Origin: Flavobacteriaceae bacterium PS02293
GTDB lineage: Bacteria; Bacteroidota; Bacteroidia; Flavobacteriales; Weeksellaceae
Direction of reading: 5' to 3'
Length of the DNA: 64,000 bases
NCBI GenBank assembly: GCA_029960045.1
Contig: JASCOV010000002.1
Coordinates: 186,001-250,000 of the forward strand
Below are positions 28,084 to 37,544 of the stretch, piece after piece (the first letter of the stretch is position 1; each line of letters starts with the position of its first letter). Below the pieces are notes generated by a model that was not told the origin of the DNA, did no database searches, and worked only from the letters and a program-made list of their open reading frames with translations. A program made the position numbers and the translations under genes.

Positions 28084-28998
28084 TCAATTAAATGACTTCC
28101 GAAACTCCAAAGGCGAAATATCAGTTTTCGCTTTAAATAACTTACTAAAAGACTGAGAATGTTCAAATCCCAATTCATAAGCAATCTCACTGACCGAAAG
28201 TTCAGTTGTGGAAAGTTTTTCTTTTGCTTTTTGAATTAATTTTTCGTGGATGTGTTGTTGCGTTGTTTGCCCCGTCAAAGATTTTAGCAAGCTTCCTAGA
28301 TAATTAGTAGAAATATTCAGAGATTCGGCAACATAATTCGCAGTTGGCAAACCTTTGTTCACAACATCATTTTTGAAATAATCATCCAAAATATTTTCTA
28401 ATTTATCCAAAACTTGATGATTACTCTTTTTCCTTGTAATGAATTGTCTCTGATAAAACCTTTCACAGTAATTTAGAATAACCTCGATTTGAGAAATGAT
28501 GATATTCTGAGTAAACTGATCAATTCCCGACTGATATTCTTTTTCAATGCCTTTAAAAAGTCCGATTAACGTTTCCTCTTCTTTTTCGGAGAGAAACAAA
28601 GCTTCATTCACATCATAACCGAAAAATTTATAATTAGAAATTGTCTTTGCCAAAGACGTATTCCAGATAAAATCGGGATGAAAAGCCAAAAGATATCCTG
28701 AAGGTTTTATGCTAGACTTGTCAATAATCATCTTCACCAATTGTCTCGGAGCGATAAAACACATCAATCCTTCATCAAAATCATATTGACTCTGACCATA
28801 ATGCAATTTCCCTTGGATATCACGCTTAAAACCCATAAAATACAAATCCTGAATCCAGCTGATTTCCGATTCTTCAATTTGGTATTCCACCAAACTGTAA
28901 TCTACCAGACTAATCAGCGGATGTTGAGGTTTGGGCAATCCTGAAATCCTGTGGAATTCAGCAATCGTGTCGACTGTATATAATTTTCTGTTGGTCAT
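28084..28998 (-). CDS. AraC family transcriptional regulator (paralogue 2)
   Basis: About 304 residues if started at the ATG whose complement is at 28996-28998; a second in-frame ATG six codons upstream (29016) is possible, but the chosen start aligns with the paralogue at 25.8 kb. The N-terminal sensing domain is followed by an AraC DNA-binding domain (VAESLNISTNYLGSLLK, SVSEIAYELGFEHSQSFS, ISPLEFRKSFN). The C-terminal helices nearly match paralogue 1 while the N-terminal domains have diverged, suggesting duplicated regulators with different signals. It is 45 bp downstream of an SDR gene. Confidence 0.88.
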   Translation of the reverse strand: MTNRKLYTVDTIAEFHRISGLPKPQHPLISLVDYSLVEYQIEESEISWIQDLYFMGFKRDIQGKLHYGQSQYDFDEGLMCFIAPRQLVKMIIDKSSIKPSGYLLAFHPDFIWNTSLAKTISNYKFFGYDVNEALFLSEKEEETLIGLFKGIEKEYQSGIDQFTQNIIISQIEVILNYCERFYQRQFITRKKSNHQVLDKLENILDDYFKNDVVNKGLPTANYVAESLNISTNYLGSLLKSLTGQTTQQHIHEKLIQKAKEKLSTTELSVSEIAYELGFEHSQSFSKLFKAKTDISPLEFRKSFN

Positions 28999-29043
28999 TA
29001 TTTCAAAATTAGGCAACAGTTTGTGGCTGTTGCCTTTACAAAG

Positions 29044-29883
29044 TTAATAATCTGTGGAAGTACTCAATGTTTTGAAATTAGAAATTTCATTTTGAAGTGC
29101 ATTTAATTTGTTTCCAGCAATCTGAAAAGCATCAGAACCTAAAACCAAATGAACTGGCGGATTTTGCATTTCTGCCAATTCTATCATTGCAGTCGCCGCT
29201 TTTTCAGGGCTTCCGGGTTGATTTCCGTTGATGTCTTTTTCGTGTGCAACTTGAAGTTTTCTTGCTACTGTGTATTCTTCAATCTCAGTTTTTGGCGTAC
29301 GAAGTGAACCTCCTGTTAAGAAATCAGTTCTGAAATATCCCGGATAAACCACGGTTGCATTCACTCCAAATTCTGTTACTTCTGCAGCCAAAGCCTCAGT
29401 AAAACCTACAACTGCAAACTTAGTTGCACAATAGATTCCCCAACCTGCAAATTCTCCCGTCAATCCGCCGATTGAAGCAATATTAATGATGAAACCACTT
29501 TTCTGTTCTCTTAAATAAGGCATTGTTTTTCTAATGATATTCAAAGAACCGAAAACATTGGTGTCAAAATTCTGACGACTTTCGAGGTCTGAGATTTCTT
29601 CCAAAGTTCCCAATTGTCCATAACCAGCGTTGTTCACAACCACATCAATCTTTCCAAATTTTTCAATCGTTTTCGAAACAGCTTCTGAAACCGAATTTTC
29701 ATTAACTAAATCAACTTCTAATGGTAGAAAAGTTGAGCTTTCTTCACTAATTACACTGTGAAGTTCAGCAATATTTCTTGAAGTTGCTGCTACAGAATAA
29801 CCTTCTGCCAATAATTTTTTGACTAATGTTAAACCTAATCCTTTTGAAGCTCCTGTCACGAACCATACTTTTTTTGTACTCAT
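29044..29883 (-). CDS. Short-chain dehydrogenase/reductase
   Basis: A 279-residue classical SDR. It has the nucleotide loop VTGASKGLG (residues 10-18), NNAGYGQLG, the catalytic Ser in INIASIGG and the YCATK catalytic Tyr/Lys motif. The long C-terminal part (VVYPGYFRTDFLTGGSLRTP) is typical of the SDR5-like oxidoreductases often sitting beside AraC regulators. It is likely induced with the neighbouring regulator. The substrate is unknown. Confidence 0.9.
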   Translation of the reverse strand: MSTKKVWFVTGASKGLGLTLVKKLLAEGYSVAATSRNIAELHSVISEESSTFLPLEVDLVNENSVSEAVSKTIEKFGKIDVVVNNAGYGQLGTLEEISDLESRQNFDTNVFGSLNIIRKTMPYLREQKSGFIINIASIGGLTGEFAGWGIYCATKFAVVGFTEALAAEVTEFGVNATVVYPGYFRTDFLTGGSLRTPKTEIEEYTVARKLQVAHEKDINGNQPGSPEKAATAMIELAEMQNPPVHLVLGSDAFQIAGNKLNALQNEISNFKTLSTSTDY

Positions 29884-30088
29884 TTTTTGATTGTTTTTAA
29901 TTGATTAATTATTACAATGCAAAGTTGAGCAAGAACGAAATCCTGCGTGTGACCGAATCAAAGATTGTTGTAGCCAAAACAAATGTGGTATGATTTTTAC
30001 GATTGTATTTTGAACATAACGTTTGTTAATTTTCATTCCAAAATAAACATTTAAATTTACCACAAGCACAAATCCTTAAAATTTAATT

Positions 30089-30970
30089 ATGAATTTATAT
30101 ACACAACCAATGTTGCGCGAAGACGCACTAAAAGATAAAGTCGCTATCGTAACAGGTGGCGGAAGTGGTCTTGGGAAGGCAATGACCAAATATTTCCTTC
30201 AACTCGGAGCGAAAGTCGTTATCACTTCCAGAAACCTGGAAAAACTTCAGGGAACTGCAAAAGAATTGGAAGATGAAACTGGCGGAAAAGTCCTTTGCAT
30301 AGCCTGTGACGTCCGAAATTGGGACGAAGTGGAAGCAATGAAAGAAGCTGCTTTGAAAGAATTCGGAAGGATTGATATTCTTTTGAACAATGCAGCCGGA
30401 AACTTCATTTCGCCAACCGAGAGACTCACACATTCCGCTTTTGATTCTATTCTTGATATTGTTTTAAAAGGAACCAAAAACTGCACACTTTCCGTCGGAA
30501 AACATTGGATAGATAATAAAGTTCCTGGAACAGTTCTTAATATAGTAACGACTTACGCCTGGACAGGTTCAGCTTACGTCGTTCCATCCGCTTGTGCAAA
30601 AGCCGGCGTTTTGGCAATGACGAGAAGTTTGGCTGTAGAGTGGGGGAAATATAACATCCGTTTCAATGCGATTGCTCCAGGACCGTTTCCGACGAAAGGA
30701 GCTTGGGACAGATTGCTTCCCGGCGATATGAAGGATAAATTTGATTTGGCGAAGAAAAATCCGCTCAAAAGAGTAGGAGAACATCAGGAATTAGCAAATC
30801 TTGCCGCTTATCTGGTTTCCGATTTTTCATCTTTTGTTAATGGAGAGGTTGTGACCATAGATGGTGGCGAATGGCTTCAGGGTGCCGGCGAATTCAATAT
30901 GCTGGAGGATGTTCCTCAGGAAATGTGGGATATGCTGGAAACGATGATTAAGGCGAAGAAATCGAATTGA
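30089..30970 (+). CDS. SDR family enzyme, 2,4-dienoyl-CoA reductase-like
   Basis: A 293-residue SDR with VTGGGSGLGKAM near residue 22 and NNAAGNFISPTE. Instead of the usual YxxxK it has SACAKAGVLAMTRSLAVEWG. This substituted motif, the following RFNAIAPGPFPTKGAW and the overall length are those of the dienoyl-CoA reductase (DECR) branch, which reduces dienoyl-CoA during unsaturated fatty-acid oxidation. The assignment is by family resemblance. It is monocistronic, divergent from the SDR at 29.0 kb. Confidence 0.85.
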   Translation: MNLYTQPMLREDALKDKVAIVTGGGSGLGKAMTKYFLQLGAKVVITSRNLEKLQGTAKELEDETGGKVLCIACDVRNWDEVEAMKEAALKEFGRIDILLNNAAGNFISPTERLTHSAFDSILDIVLKGTKNCTLSVGKHWIDNKVPGTVLNIVTTYAWTGSAYVVPSACAKAGVLAMTRSLAVEWGKYNIRFNAIAPGPFPTKGAWDRLLPGDMKDKFDLAKKNPLKRVGEHQELANLAAYLVSDFSSFVNGEVVTIDGGEWLQGAGEFNMLEDVPQEMWDMLETMIKAKKSN

Positions 30971-31001
30971 TTTTTTTATTCATGATATTAATTTATAAAT
31001 T

Positions 31002-31079
31002 AGCAAGCTTGCTCTTACCCAAAACCTAGCTTGCTAATGACCAACAGCAAGCTTGCTTTCACCCGTTAGCAAGCTTGCT
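31002..31079. repeat. Three copies of the palindrome AGCAAGCTTGCT
   Basis: Identical 12-bp palindromes lie at 31002-31013, 31046-31057 and 31068-31079, with a shortened TAGCTTGCTA at 31027-31036. They fill the spacer between the dienoyl-CoA reductase-like gene and the M1 peptidase. Confidence 0.85.
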
Positions 31080-31172
31080 ATTTTTATGGACTTAACGATA
31101 GTTCATTCCAATGATGTAACAAGTTCCGGAATTTATTGACTAATTTTATTTTAATAATAAATCTATCCCTCG

Positions 31173-33110
31173 ATGAATTTCAAACTTCCAACACTTCTTT
31201 CCGCTGTTGCGATATTTGCTTTCACAGCAAAAAGTTATGCACAGGAAACACCAGCCTACAGTTATACCGAAGCCTTCAAACCATTATTTTATCCTCAGAC
31301 AGGAACAGAAACACGTTCTGCAAGTGGGCAACCAGGTCACAAATATTGGCAGAACTCAGCCGATTATCAACTGAATGTAAGCCTGGATGAAAATAAAAAT
31401 GAGCTTACTGGTTCTGCAGAAATTACTTACACAAACAACAGTCCGGATCAATTGGGATTTCTATGGTTGCAACTGGATCAAAATCTTTTCGCTAAGGATT
31501 CCAGAGGGAATGCAATAGTTCCACTTTCCGGAAGTCGAAATGGTGCGCACGGGGAAGTTTTTGATGGTGGTTACAAAATCAAATCTGTAAAATACGATGG
31601 TAAAGATGTAAAATATACCATCACTGATACCAGAATGCAAATTGATCTTCCAAAAGATCTGAAAGCGAATGGCGGTGTTGCAAAACTAAAGATAGAATAT
31701 TCTTTCCTATCGCCGAAATATGGTTCCGACAGAATGGGAATCGAAGATACCAAGAACGGGAAAATCTTTACAATGGCACAATGGTACCCAAGAATGTGCG
31801 TTTATGATGATGTTTTGGGTTGGAATACAATGCCATATTTAGGTGCTTCGGAATTCTATCTTGAGTATGGAACTTTGTCAGCAAATATTACCGTTCCTGC
31901 CAATCAATATGTCGTAGCTTCAGGAGAATTGCTGAATGAGAAAGAAGTTTATTCTAAAGAAGAAATCAACCGTTGGAATGCTGCAAGAAATAGTGAAAAA
32001 ACTGTTGCGATCCGTCCGGAATCTGAATTGGGAAAAAATAATGCATCGGGTACAAAAACCTGGAAATTCAAAATTCAAAATGCAAGAGATTTTGCCTGGG
32101 CATCGTCCGCAGCTTTTATCCTTGATGCTGCAAGAATCAATTTGCCAAGTGGGAAAAAATCTTTGGCAATCTCTGCTTATCCTGTAGAAAGTGCCGGCGA
32201 AAAAGCTTGGGGAAGATCCACGGAATATACGAAAGCGGCAATTGAACATTACTCAGGAAAATGGTTCGAATATCCTTATCCAGCTGCGACCAACGTTGCA
32301 GGAAACGAAGGTGGAATGGAATATCCGGGTATCGTTTTCTGCCATAAAGATTCTAAAGGAGAAAGTCTTTGGGGTGTTACAGATCACGAATTTGGTCATA
32401 CCTGGTTCCCGATGATTGTTGGTTCTAATGAGCGATTGTTTGCGTGGATGGATGAAGGTTTTAATACTTTTATTAATGATGGTTCTACGGAAGCTTTTAA
32501 CAAAGGCGAATATTACAGAAAACAAGACATCGGAAAAATGGGCGGTTTTGTCCTGAATGATAGTTTTGAACCAGTGATGGTTGGTCCGGATAATATGAAG
32601 GAAAGAAGCATTGGTGTTTTGGCTTATTTCAAACCTGCTCTTGGATTGGGCGTTTTGAGAGAAAGTGTTTTAGGAGAAGAAAAATTCGATAAAGCTTTTA
32701 AAACCTATATAGCCAAATGGGCATTCAAACATCCTACGCCTTGGGATTTCTTCCACTCGATGGAGAACGTTTCCGGAGAAGAACTTAACTGGTTTTGGAG
32801 AGGCTGGTTTATGAACAAATGGAAAGTGGATCAGGCTGTTAAAAATGTAAAACCTGTGAATGGCGATTTCAAAAACGGAGCACAGATCACGGTTGAAAAT
32901 ATTGGACAATTACCAATGCCGACAACGGTTCTAATAACATTCAAAGATGGAACAACACAGACTGTAAAATTACCTGTTGAAGTTTGGAAACGTAATACAG
33001 AATGGACTTTCCAACTGGATTCTACAAAAGAAGTGACTCAAGTTAAATTAGATCCTACATCTCAGATTCCTGACGTGAATGCTAAAAATAATGTTTGGCC
33101 AGCAAATTAG
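31173..33110 (+). CDS. M1 family aminopeptidase-like metallopeptidase, exported
   Basis: A 645-residue zinc peptidase with a signal peptide (residues 1-23, ending AKSYAQ). The gluzincin site reads HEFGH, followed after exactly 18 residues by the third ligand in DEGFNTF. The GGMEYPG motif of M1 enzymes (substrate N-terminus recognition) precedes it. The N-terminal beta domain and C-terminal region fit M1 proteins of this size in Bacteroidota. It is probably periplasmic or outer-membrane located. A strong terminator follows. Confidence 0.93.
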   Translation: MNFKLPTLLSAVAIFAFTAKSYAQETPAYSYTEAFKPLFYPQTGTETRSASGQPGHKYWQNSADYQLNVSLDENKNELTGSAEITYTNNSPDQLGFLWLQLDQNLFAKDSRGNAIVPLSGSRNGAHGEVFDGGYKIKSVKYDGKDVKYTITDTRMQIDLPKDLKANGGVAKLKIEYSFLSPKYGSDRMGIEDTKNGKIFTMAQWYPRMCVYDDVLGWNTMPYLGASEFYLEYGTLSANITVPANQYVVASGELLNEKEVYSKEEINRWNAARNSEKTVAIRPESELGKNNASGTKTWKFKIQNARDFAWASSAAFILDAARINLPSGKKSLAISAYPVESAGEKAWGRSTEYTKAAIEHYSGKWFEYPYPAATNVAGNEGGMEYPGIVFCHKDSKGESLWGVTDHEFGHTWFPMIVGSNERLFAWMDEGFNTFINDGSTEAFNKGEYYRKQDIGKMGGFVLNDSFEPVMVGPDNMKERSIGVLAYFKPALGLGVLRESVLGEEKFDKAFKTYIAKWAFKHPTPWDFFHSMENVSGEELNWFWRGWFMNKWKVDQAVKNVKPVNGDFKNGAQITVENIGQLPMPTTVLITFKDGTTQTVKLPVEVWKRNTEWTFQLDSTKEVTQVKLDPTSQIPDVNAKNNVWPAN

Positions 33111-33144
33111 ACTGGAAGAACATAGACTAATAGAAAATAGATAA

Positions 33145-33177
33145 CAAAAACGTTCCGAAATTTCGGAACGTTTTTTA
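33145..33177. terminator. Bidirectional terminator
   Basis: AACGTTCCGAAA pairs with TTTCGGAACGTT, flanked by A and T runs, between the M1 peptidase and the convergent ribB-type gene. Confidence 0.92.
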
Positions 33178-33239
33178 TTTGTTAAATTAACATCAGACGA
33201 CTTTCTCGTCTATCATCTATCAATTTATTATCTTTTTGT

Positions 33240-34361
33240 CTAAAGCGCAACCATTTCCGTCACCTCAACATCATAGCCGGAAATAACAGGTTTGATGTTC
33301 GGATTCTGCGTGATCACTTTGAATTTATTGATTCCTAAATCTTTCAAAATCTGCGTCCCGATTCCATAATCGCGGAAGTTTGGTGCGATTGTCGGAAGCT
33401 CACTTGTTCCATCTTGATAATTTAGGAAATGCTGAAGTTTACTTAATGTATTCTCTTTGTTAGAAACATTATTAATGAAAACCACTGCGCCTTTACCTTC
33501 AGAATTGATGAGGTCAACAACGCGTTGCATCAACGGATGTTCACCATTGGAAAGTCTGCTCAAAACATCAAAATAAGAACTTGAAGATTGTACTCTTACC
33601 AAAACAGATTCGTCTGGTGTCCAAGTTCCCGTAGTCAATGCAAAATGAATCTGCTCAGTCGGTTTTTCCTCAAAAACATAAAATTTGAAATCCCCGAAAT
33701 GCGTTTTGATATCACGTTCTTCGATTCTCTCTACAAGGTCGCCTTGTCTTAATCTATAATGAATTAAATCTTCTATGGAAACCACTTTCAAATCGTGTTT
33801 CTTCCCGAATTCCAAAAGATCCGGCAGTCTTGCCATATCGCCGTCATCTTTCATAATCTCGCAGATCACGCCGCCTTCTTTTAGTCCAGCCAATCTTGTC
33901 AGATCAATTGCAGCTTCTGTATGTCCTGCTCTTTTCAGAACGCCGCCTTCTTTTGCACGAAGCGGGAAAATATGTCCTGGTCTCATCAGGTCTCCAGGTT
34001 TTGTTTCCTGATCCATAATTGCAAGGATCGTTTTCGCACGGTCACCGGCAGAAATTCCGGTAGTAGCACCTTTCCCTAGCAGGTCAACAGAAACGGTAAA
34101 TGCGGTTTCTTTCGGATCTGTAGAATTGGCAACCATCGAATTAAGTTCCAGTTCGTCACATCTTTTTTCGGTCAGCGGCATACAGATCAAACCTCTGGCG
34201 TGGATCGTCATAAAGTTGATGATCTCTGTCGTAGTAAGTTCTGCAGCGGCAAGAAGGTCGCCTTCGTTCTCACGATCCTCGTCATCTACAACGATGATCA
34301 TTTTCCCGTTTTTGAGGTCTTCTATTGCTTCCGCAATTGTATTAAGTTGGATCTTATCCAT
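33240..34361 (-). CDS. ribB: 3,4-dihydroxy-2-butanone 4-phosphate synthase with degenerate GTP cyclohydrolase II domain (RibBX-like)
   Basis: A 373-residue fusion starting at the ATG at 34361. The RibB half (residues 1-200) is intact: DDEDRENEGDLL, MTIHARGLICMPL, RPGHIFPLRAKEGG and GHTEAAIDL. The RibA half keeps the ends (THFGDFKFYVF and RDYGIGTQILKDLG) but not the chemistry. HSEC has become QSSS, the Zn-binding CxCG block is absent, and the REGRGIG-type loop is missing. It should make dihydroxybutanone phosphate only. The complete RibA at 13.7 kb would supply ring opening. The rest may be a regulatory or scaffold domain. Confidence 0.92.
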   Translation of the reverse strand: MDKIQLNTIAEAIEDLKNGKMIIVVDDEDRENEGDLLAAAELTTTEIINFMTIHARGLICMPLTEKRCDELELNSMVANSTDPKETAFTVSVDLLGKGATTGISAGDRAKTILAIMDQETKPGDLMRPGHIFPLRAKEGGVLKRAGHTEAAIDLTRLAGLKEGGVICEIMKDDGDMARLPDLLEFGKKHDLKVVSIEDLIHYRLRQGDLVERIEERDIKTHFGDFKFYVFEEKPTEQIHFALTTGTWTPDESVLVRVQSSSSYFDVLSRLSNGEHPLMQRVVDLINSEGKGAVVFINNVSNKENTLSKLQHFLNYQDGTSELPTIAPNFRDYGIGTQILKDLGINKFKVITQNPNIKPVISGYDVEVTEMVAL

Positions 34362-34450
34362 TGTTCTAAAATTTTTTTGCAAAGATACTTATTTAGAACC
34401 TAAATAAAGATTGTAAAAATCGATTAAAGATATGTAAAACGTGTATATTT

Positions 34451-34571
34451 TTGGAGCCGGGAACCTGCTGTCCACTATTATCTTTTTGTTTTTTTAGAAC
34501 GATTTGTCATCAAAACAAAATACCAGTACAAAAAAACAAAAAGGATAGCCGTTACCATCAGGGCTATGGGA
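34451..34571 (+). repeat. Dispersed structured intergenic repeat, copy 3
   Basis: It opens TTGGAGCCGGGAACCTGCT and closes CATCAGGGCTATGGG. AGCC (34455-34458) is complementary to GGCT (34562-34565). An internal ATCTTTTTGTTTTTTT arm pairs with AAAAAAACAAAAAGGAT, a stem of about 15 bp. Very close to the inverted copy at 2.74 kb. Confidence 0.75.
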
Positions 34572-34680
34572 TTGGTCTTCAAATCAACATTTTACATTTG
34601 GTTAGAAATATTTTTTCAAATTAAAAGCCGATAAAATTTGAAATTTGAAAAAAAACACTAAATTTGCAATCCAAGAAAAC

Positions 34681-34751
34681 GGTGCTTTGGCCGAGCGGCT
34701 AGGCAGTGGTCTGCAACACCATCTACAGCGGTTCGAATCCGCTAGGCACCT
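34681..34751 (+). tRNA. tRNA-Cys(GCA)
   Basis: A full cloverleaf: acceptor GGTGCTT pairs with AGGCACC. The anticodon stem is GTGGT/ACCAT with loop CTGCAAC, giving anticodon GCA (34713-34715), and the T arm reads GCGGTTCGAATCCGC. The discriminator is T, as usual for Cys. No CCA is encoded. Confidence 0.95.
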
Positions 34752-34758
34752 CACTGGT

Positions 34759-34800
34759 AAACCCTAATTCATTTATTAATAATGTTTTAGGGTTTTTTTT
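34759..34800 (+). terminator. Terminator after tRNA-Cys
   Basis: AAACCCTAA and TTAGGGTTT form a stem with a 20-nt AT-rich loop, followed by a T run at 34793-34800. Confidence 0.75.
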
Positions 34801-35677
34801 GTTTCTAAAGTGTTAATGTTTGTTTGATCTGACGTTAATTATGAATTAGATCAAAAATACTTCTAATGAATTCCCGAATACAAATATTTATTTTTAAGAT
34901 TCATTATTATGTAGCTTTTAGTTGGTTTAAAAATTTGGATATGGATTAATGATTTTTTTTCAAACCAGTTTGTTTTGTCACGTATTTTTTTCAAAATTGA
35001 GAATACAAATCCCTACATGTGAATTTATTGAAACACTTATTCGGTTATTATTCTTTGTGTTAATTTATTTAAATATTTGATTATCAGTATTTTTTAATTG
35101 TAAAACATACTTATTTTGAGATGTGAAGAATGATCTGTTTTGAGTAGGATTTGAGTGTTTTTTGATTGTATTATTTCGGTATTTATTCTATGCTTTAATT
35201 GTACTATTCTATTTGTTCCTATAATATTGCGCAACGAAAATCACTTTATACCAGGTGATATTGAAAAGCACAACAGATAAAAAAACACAAATGATGAATT
35301 TTTTCTCTTTTTCTGAAAGAGCAATTGATTATTGTATAATATAACAGTCAAACGCTACTAGCGCCACATCTAACTCTTGGCATGTGATGTCTATATTATT
35401 TTAGCACAAATTTTCCAGAAAAAATAATCTCTTTATTTCAAAAATTTGTTTGGCTTTATCTATAATCTTACTCTAAACCATTACGACTTGGCAACAATAA
35501 TAATGATCTAAACACATTTAATGATTAAAAAAAATTAACACTCTTTCTTTACACGCTAAAAGACGGAGACACTATGATGGCTTGGCATTGTATGACTAAA
35601 CAGTTTTGCCCGGATTAGTAACTAAAATGAATTATTAATAATGAAAATAATGATTTCATATAAAATAAACAGCTCTA
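34801..35677. other. Gene-free AT-rich spacer
   Basis: I see no ORF with a plausible start, no RNA gene and no recognisable remnant in these ~880 bases. Both strands are broken by frequent stops. It precedes an accessory segment with repeats and a gene fragment, so it may be a decayed island. Confidence 0.6.
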
Positions 35678-35757
35678 TCATCCTGAGCTTGCCGAAGGAT
35701 CTCAAGGGAGGAAAAGCAAGGATGTTTCGACTGCACTTCGTTTCGCTCAACATGACA
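35678..35757. repeat. Palindromic repeat, TCATCCTGAGC type, unit 1
   Basis: TCATCCTGAGCTTGCCGAA opens the element, and the inverted end GCTCAACATGACA closes it. It is about 80 bp and forms a tandem pair with the unit at 35778. Confidence 0.75.
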
Positions 35758-35777
35758 GATAGAACCTAAGTTTGACA

Positions 35778-35849
35778 CTGTCATCCTGAGCCTGTCGAAG
35801 GATCTCACAGTAACAAAGAGGAGAGATGCTTCCTCCGTCAGCATGACAG
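35778..35849. repeat. Palindromic repeat, TCATCCTGAGC type, unit 2
   Basis: CTGTCATCCTGAGCCTGTCG opens it and GTCAGCATGACAG closes it. The left halves of the two units are almost identical, while the right halves differ. Confidence 0.75.
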
Positions 35850-35957
35850 TGGTACAAGTTCAGCAGGACGGCGGAAAAAAAAGCAGGCTAAAAAGCTTCT
35901 TTAGAGGTTTGGTATAGCTACTGAAAAAATGAAATTAAAAACACACATCACAATAAA

Positions 35958-36473
35958 ATGAAAAATATTCTATTAGCTTTAATAAGCATAACAACAATCA
36001 CAGTGAAGTCCCAAGTGGCAATAGGCAAAACTTCGGTGACTAATACATCTGTCTCTCTGGAGTTTACAGATGCCGAGAAAAAAGGAATCATCCTGCCTTA
36101 TGTAGAAGATAGGTCTGCTATTGCAGAGAATGGTTCTATTATTTTTGATAATACAGACCACAAGGTAAAATACCTTAAAGACAACAGCTGGTTTGATCTT
36201 TCGATAGATACCACTGGTAAGTCTGATATGGCTATCCAACAAGATAAAACGGAGCTTACTACTTCCAAAACAGGAATCGGAACCAATAGTGGGACAGATT
36301 CTACCAACGGTATTCTTGTACTTACAGATGCAGATAAGGCAATGATACTGCCAAGGGTGGCTAGCCCCCATCTTAATATCATCAATCCGGCATCCGGAAT
36401 GATGGCTTATGATACCACAAAAAAACAACTGGCTGTATATAACGGGACTGTCTGGTCTTTTTGGAAACCTTAA
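35958..36473 (+). CDS. Small exported protein of the Chryseobacterium surface/adhesin-like type
   Basis: A 171-residue protein with signal peptide MKNILLALISITTITVKSQ. It carries two related segments, KKGIILPYVED and KAMILPRVAS, followed by an IINPASGMMAYDTTKKQLAVYNGTVW ending. I remember such I-L-P-R-V plus Y-D-T-x-x-x-x-L-x-V-Y-N-G-x-x-W endings from many exported proteins of this genus. No function is known. The next small ORF follows after 22 bp. Confidence 0.75.
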   Translation: MKNILLALISITTITVKSQVAIGKTSVTNTSVSLEFTDAEKKGIILPYVEDRSAIAENGSIIFDNTDHKVKYLKDNSWFDLSIDTTGKSDMAIQQDKTELTTSKTGIGTNSGTDSTNGILVLTDADKAMILPRVASPHLNIINPASGMMAYDTTKKQLAVYNGTVWSFWKP

Positions 36474-36495
36474 TTCACTGATAAAAGCTAAGAAA

Positions 36496-36711
36496 ATGAA
36501 TTTAGGAATACTTGATCAAATACTGGAAGAAAAAATGATTGGTAAATCACAGCGTGAAACTCAAAAACTTCTAGGAAGACCTGCCGATATTCTTAATCAG
36601 AATGAGGAAGTCTATATTCTAGAAAGTTATTTTTTAGGATTTTTCTCAAAGAAGCTACATCTTTATTTTCATAAGGGAATATTAATAGATTATTATATTG
36701 GAATTCTTTGA
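36496..36711 (+). CDS. Small protein of unknown function
   Basis: A 71-residue protein starting at the ATG at 36496; the open frame extends upstream only as a shadow of the preceding gene. It resembles lipoprotein-type SmpA/OmlA-like short domains in layout (KMIGKSQRETQKLLGRPADIL, then a beta-strand YILESYFLG), in which a helix is followed by strands. There is no signal peptide. The resemblance is weak and no function is assigned. Confidence 0.6.
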   Translation: MNLGILDQILEEKMIGKSQRETQKLLGRPADILNQNEEVYILESYFLGFFSKKLHLYFHKGILIDYYIGIL

Positions 36712-36758
36712 TGTAATAATTAATCAGCAATAAAATAATAATTACATCAGAAATTATT

Positions 36759-36881
36759 ATGTCAGCACAACAAGGCTTAAAAGGAAAAGTAGCTTTAATG
36801 GCCGGAGGTAAAAACTATGGAGGATTATTAAGGAAAGATTTATCATTAATGATAGCCTACACGGGTTTATATTCTACATAA
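36759..36881 (+). pseudogene. Remnant of a short-chain dehydrogenase gene (N-terminal fragment)
   Basis: A 40-codon frame beginning MSAQQGLKGKVALMAGGKNY. LKGKVAL..GG..N.GGLL..DL is the start of SDR proteins of the type LKGKVxLIAGGxKNLGGL, but the frame stops where an SDR would continue for 200 residues. Downstream 36882-36978 has no continuation in any frame. The likely history is loss by deletion of most of the gene. Confidence 0.6.
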
Positions 36882-36978
36882 GTAAGAGCGTTACACTACA
36901 AGATAATCAATTAAAAAAGATTGAAATTGACTTTGATGTTAAAGTTGATTTTCATTTTTAAAATACAAATACACACAA

Positions 36979-37344
36979 ATGATATTAAAAATAATTAACT
37001 CTATACTGATTCTTTTTGCATTATTTATGGGAACCAAGCAAGGTTATGCGATGTTCTCCGGAAGACAGGAAATGCTGGATATGTTTGGGCAATGGGGCTT
37101 TAATAAAACTTTTTTAACAATAAATGGTACAGTTACCATGATTGCAGCCGTTATGATTTTTTTTCCGAAGACCTTTGTCTGGGGTAATTTTCTGATGGCG
37201 GCAGGGATATTATTAATCATTTGTTTTCATCTTCTGGATAGAGATTTAGAAGGTGTTTTGATAGAATTACCTTTTTTAATAATTAACCTGATAATTATCT
37301 ATTTGCAACATCCTCTTAAAACTGGAGCTGCTATGTCTATATGA
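36979..37344 (+). CDS. Small four-helix membrane protein (DoxX-like)
   Basis: A 121-residue inner-membrane protein with about four hydrophobic helices. The layout of a first helix followed by GTKQGYAMFSGRQEMLDMFGQWGF and a second helix with NGTVTMIAAVMIFF resembles DoxX-like proteins. No function can be read from it. Downstream, the 200-bp spacer 37345-37544 holds only short broken frames, one (37437-37490) with a CxxC pattern that may be a gene remnant. Confidence 0.65.
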   Translation: MILKIINSILILFALFMGTKQGYAMFSGRQEMLDMFGQWGFNKTFLTINGTVTMIAAVMIFFPKTFVWGNFLMAAGILLIICFHLLDRDLEGVLIELPFLIINLIIIYLQHPLKTGAAMSI

Positions 37345-37544
37345 TAGGTTTATTTTACTTGTCTTTTTTATAGCACTATATGCTCAAAAGCGGACGGTAT
37401 TAATCAAAAACAACAAATAATTAAAGAGTGATGGTTAGATGTAATTATTGCTTTAATTATATCAAAGAGGATCTTGTTTCATAAGGAATTAGAAAAACTC
37501 ATCGAAATTATAATCGATTCTCCGAAAACATAAAAAACAAACAA

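Noticed and set aside
31002..31079. CRISPR array
   Set aside because: Repeats are only 12 bp, spacing is irregular, and no cas genes are present.
34801..35677. Small ORFs in the gene-free spacer
   Set aside because: All are short, start-less or broken, and none has a recognisable motif.
37437..37531. Possible zinc-finger peptide between the membrane protein and HTH pair
   Set aside because: The frame with CxxC is only ~17 codons and breaks at a stop; at best a remnant.
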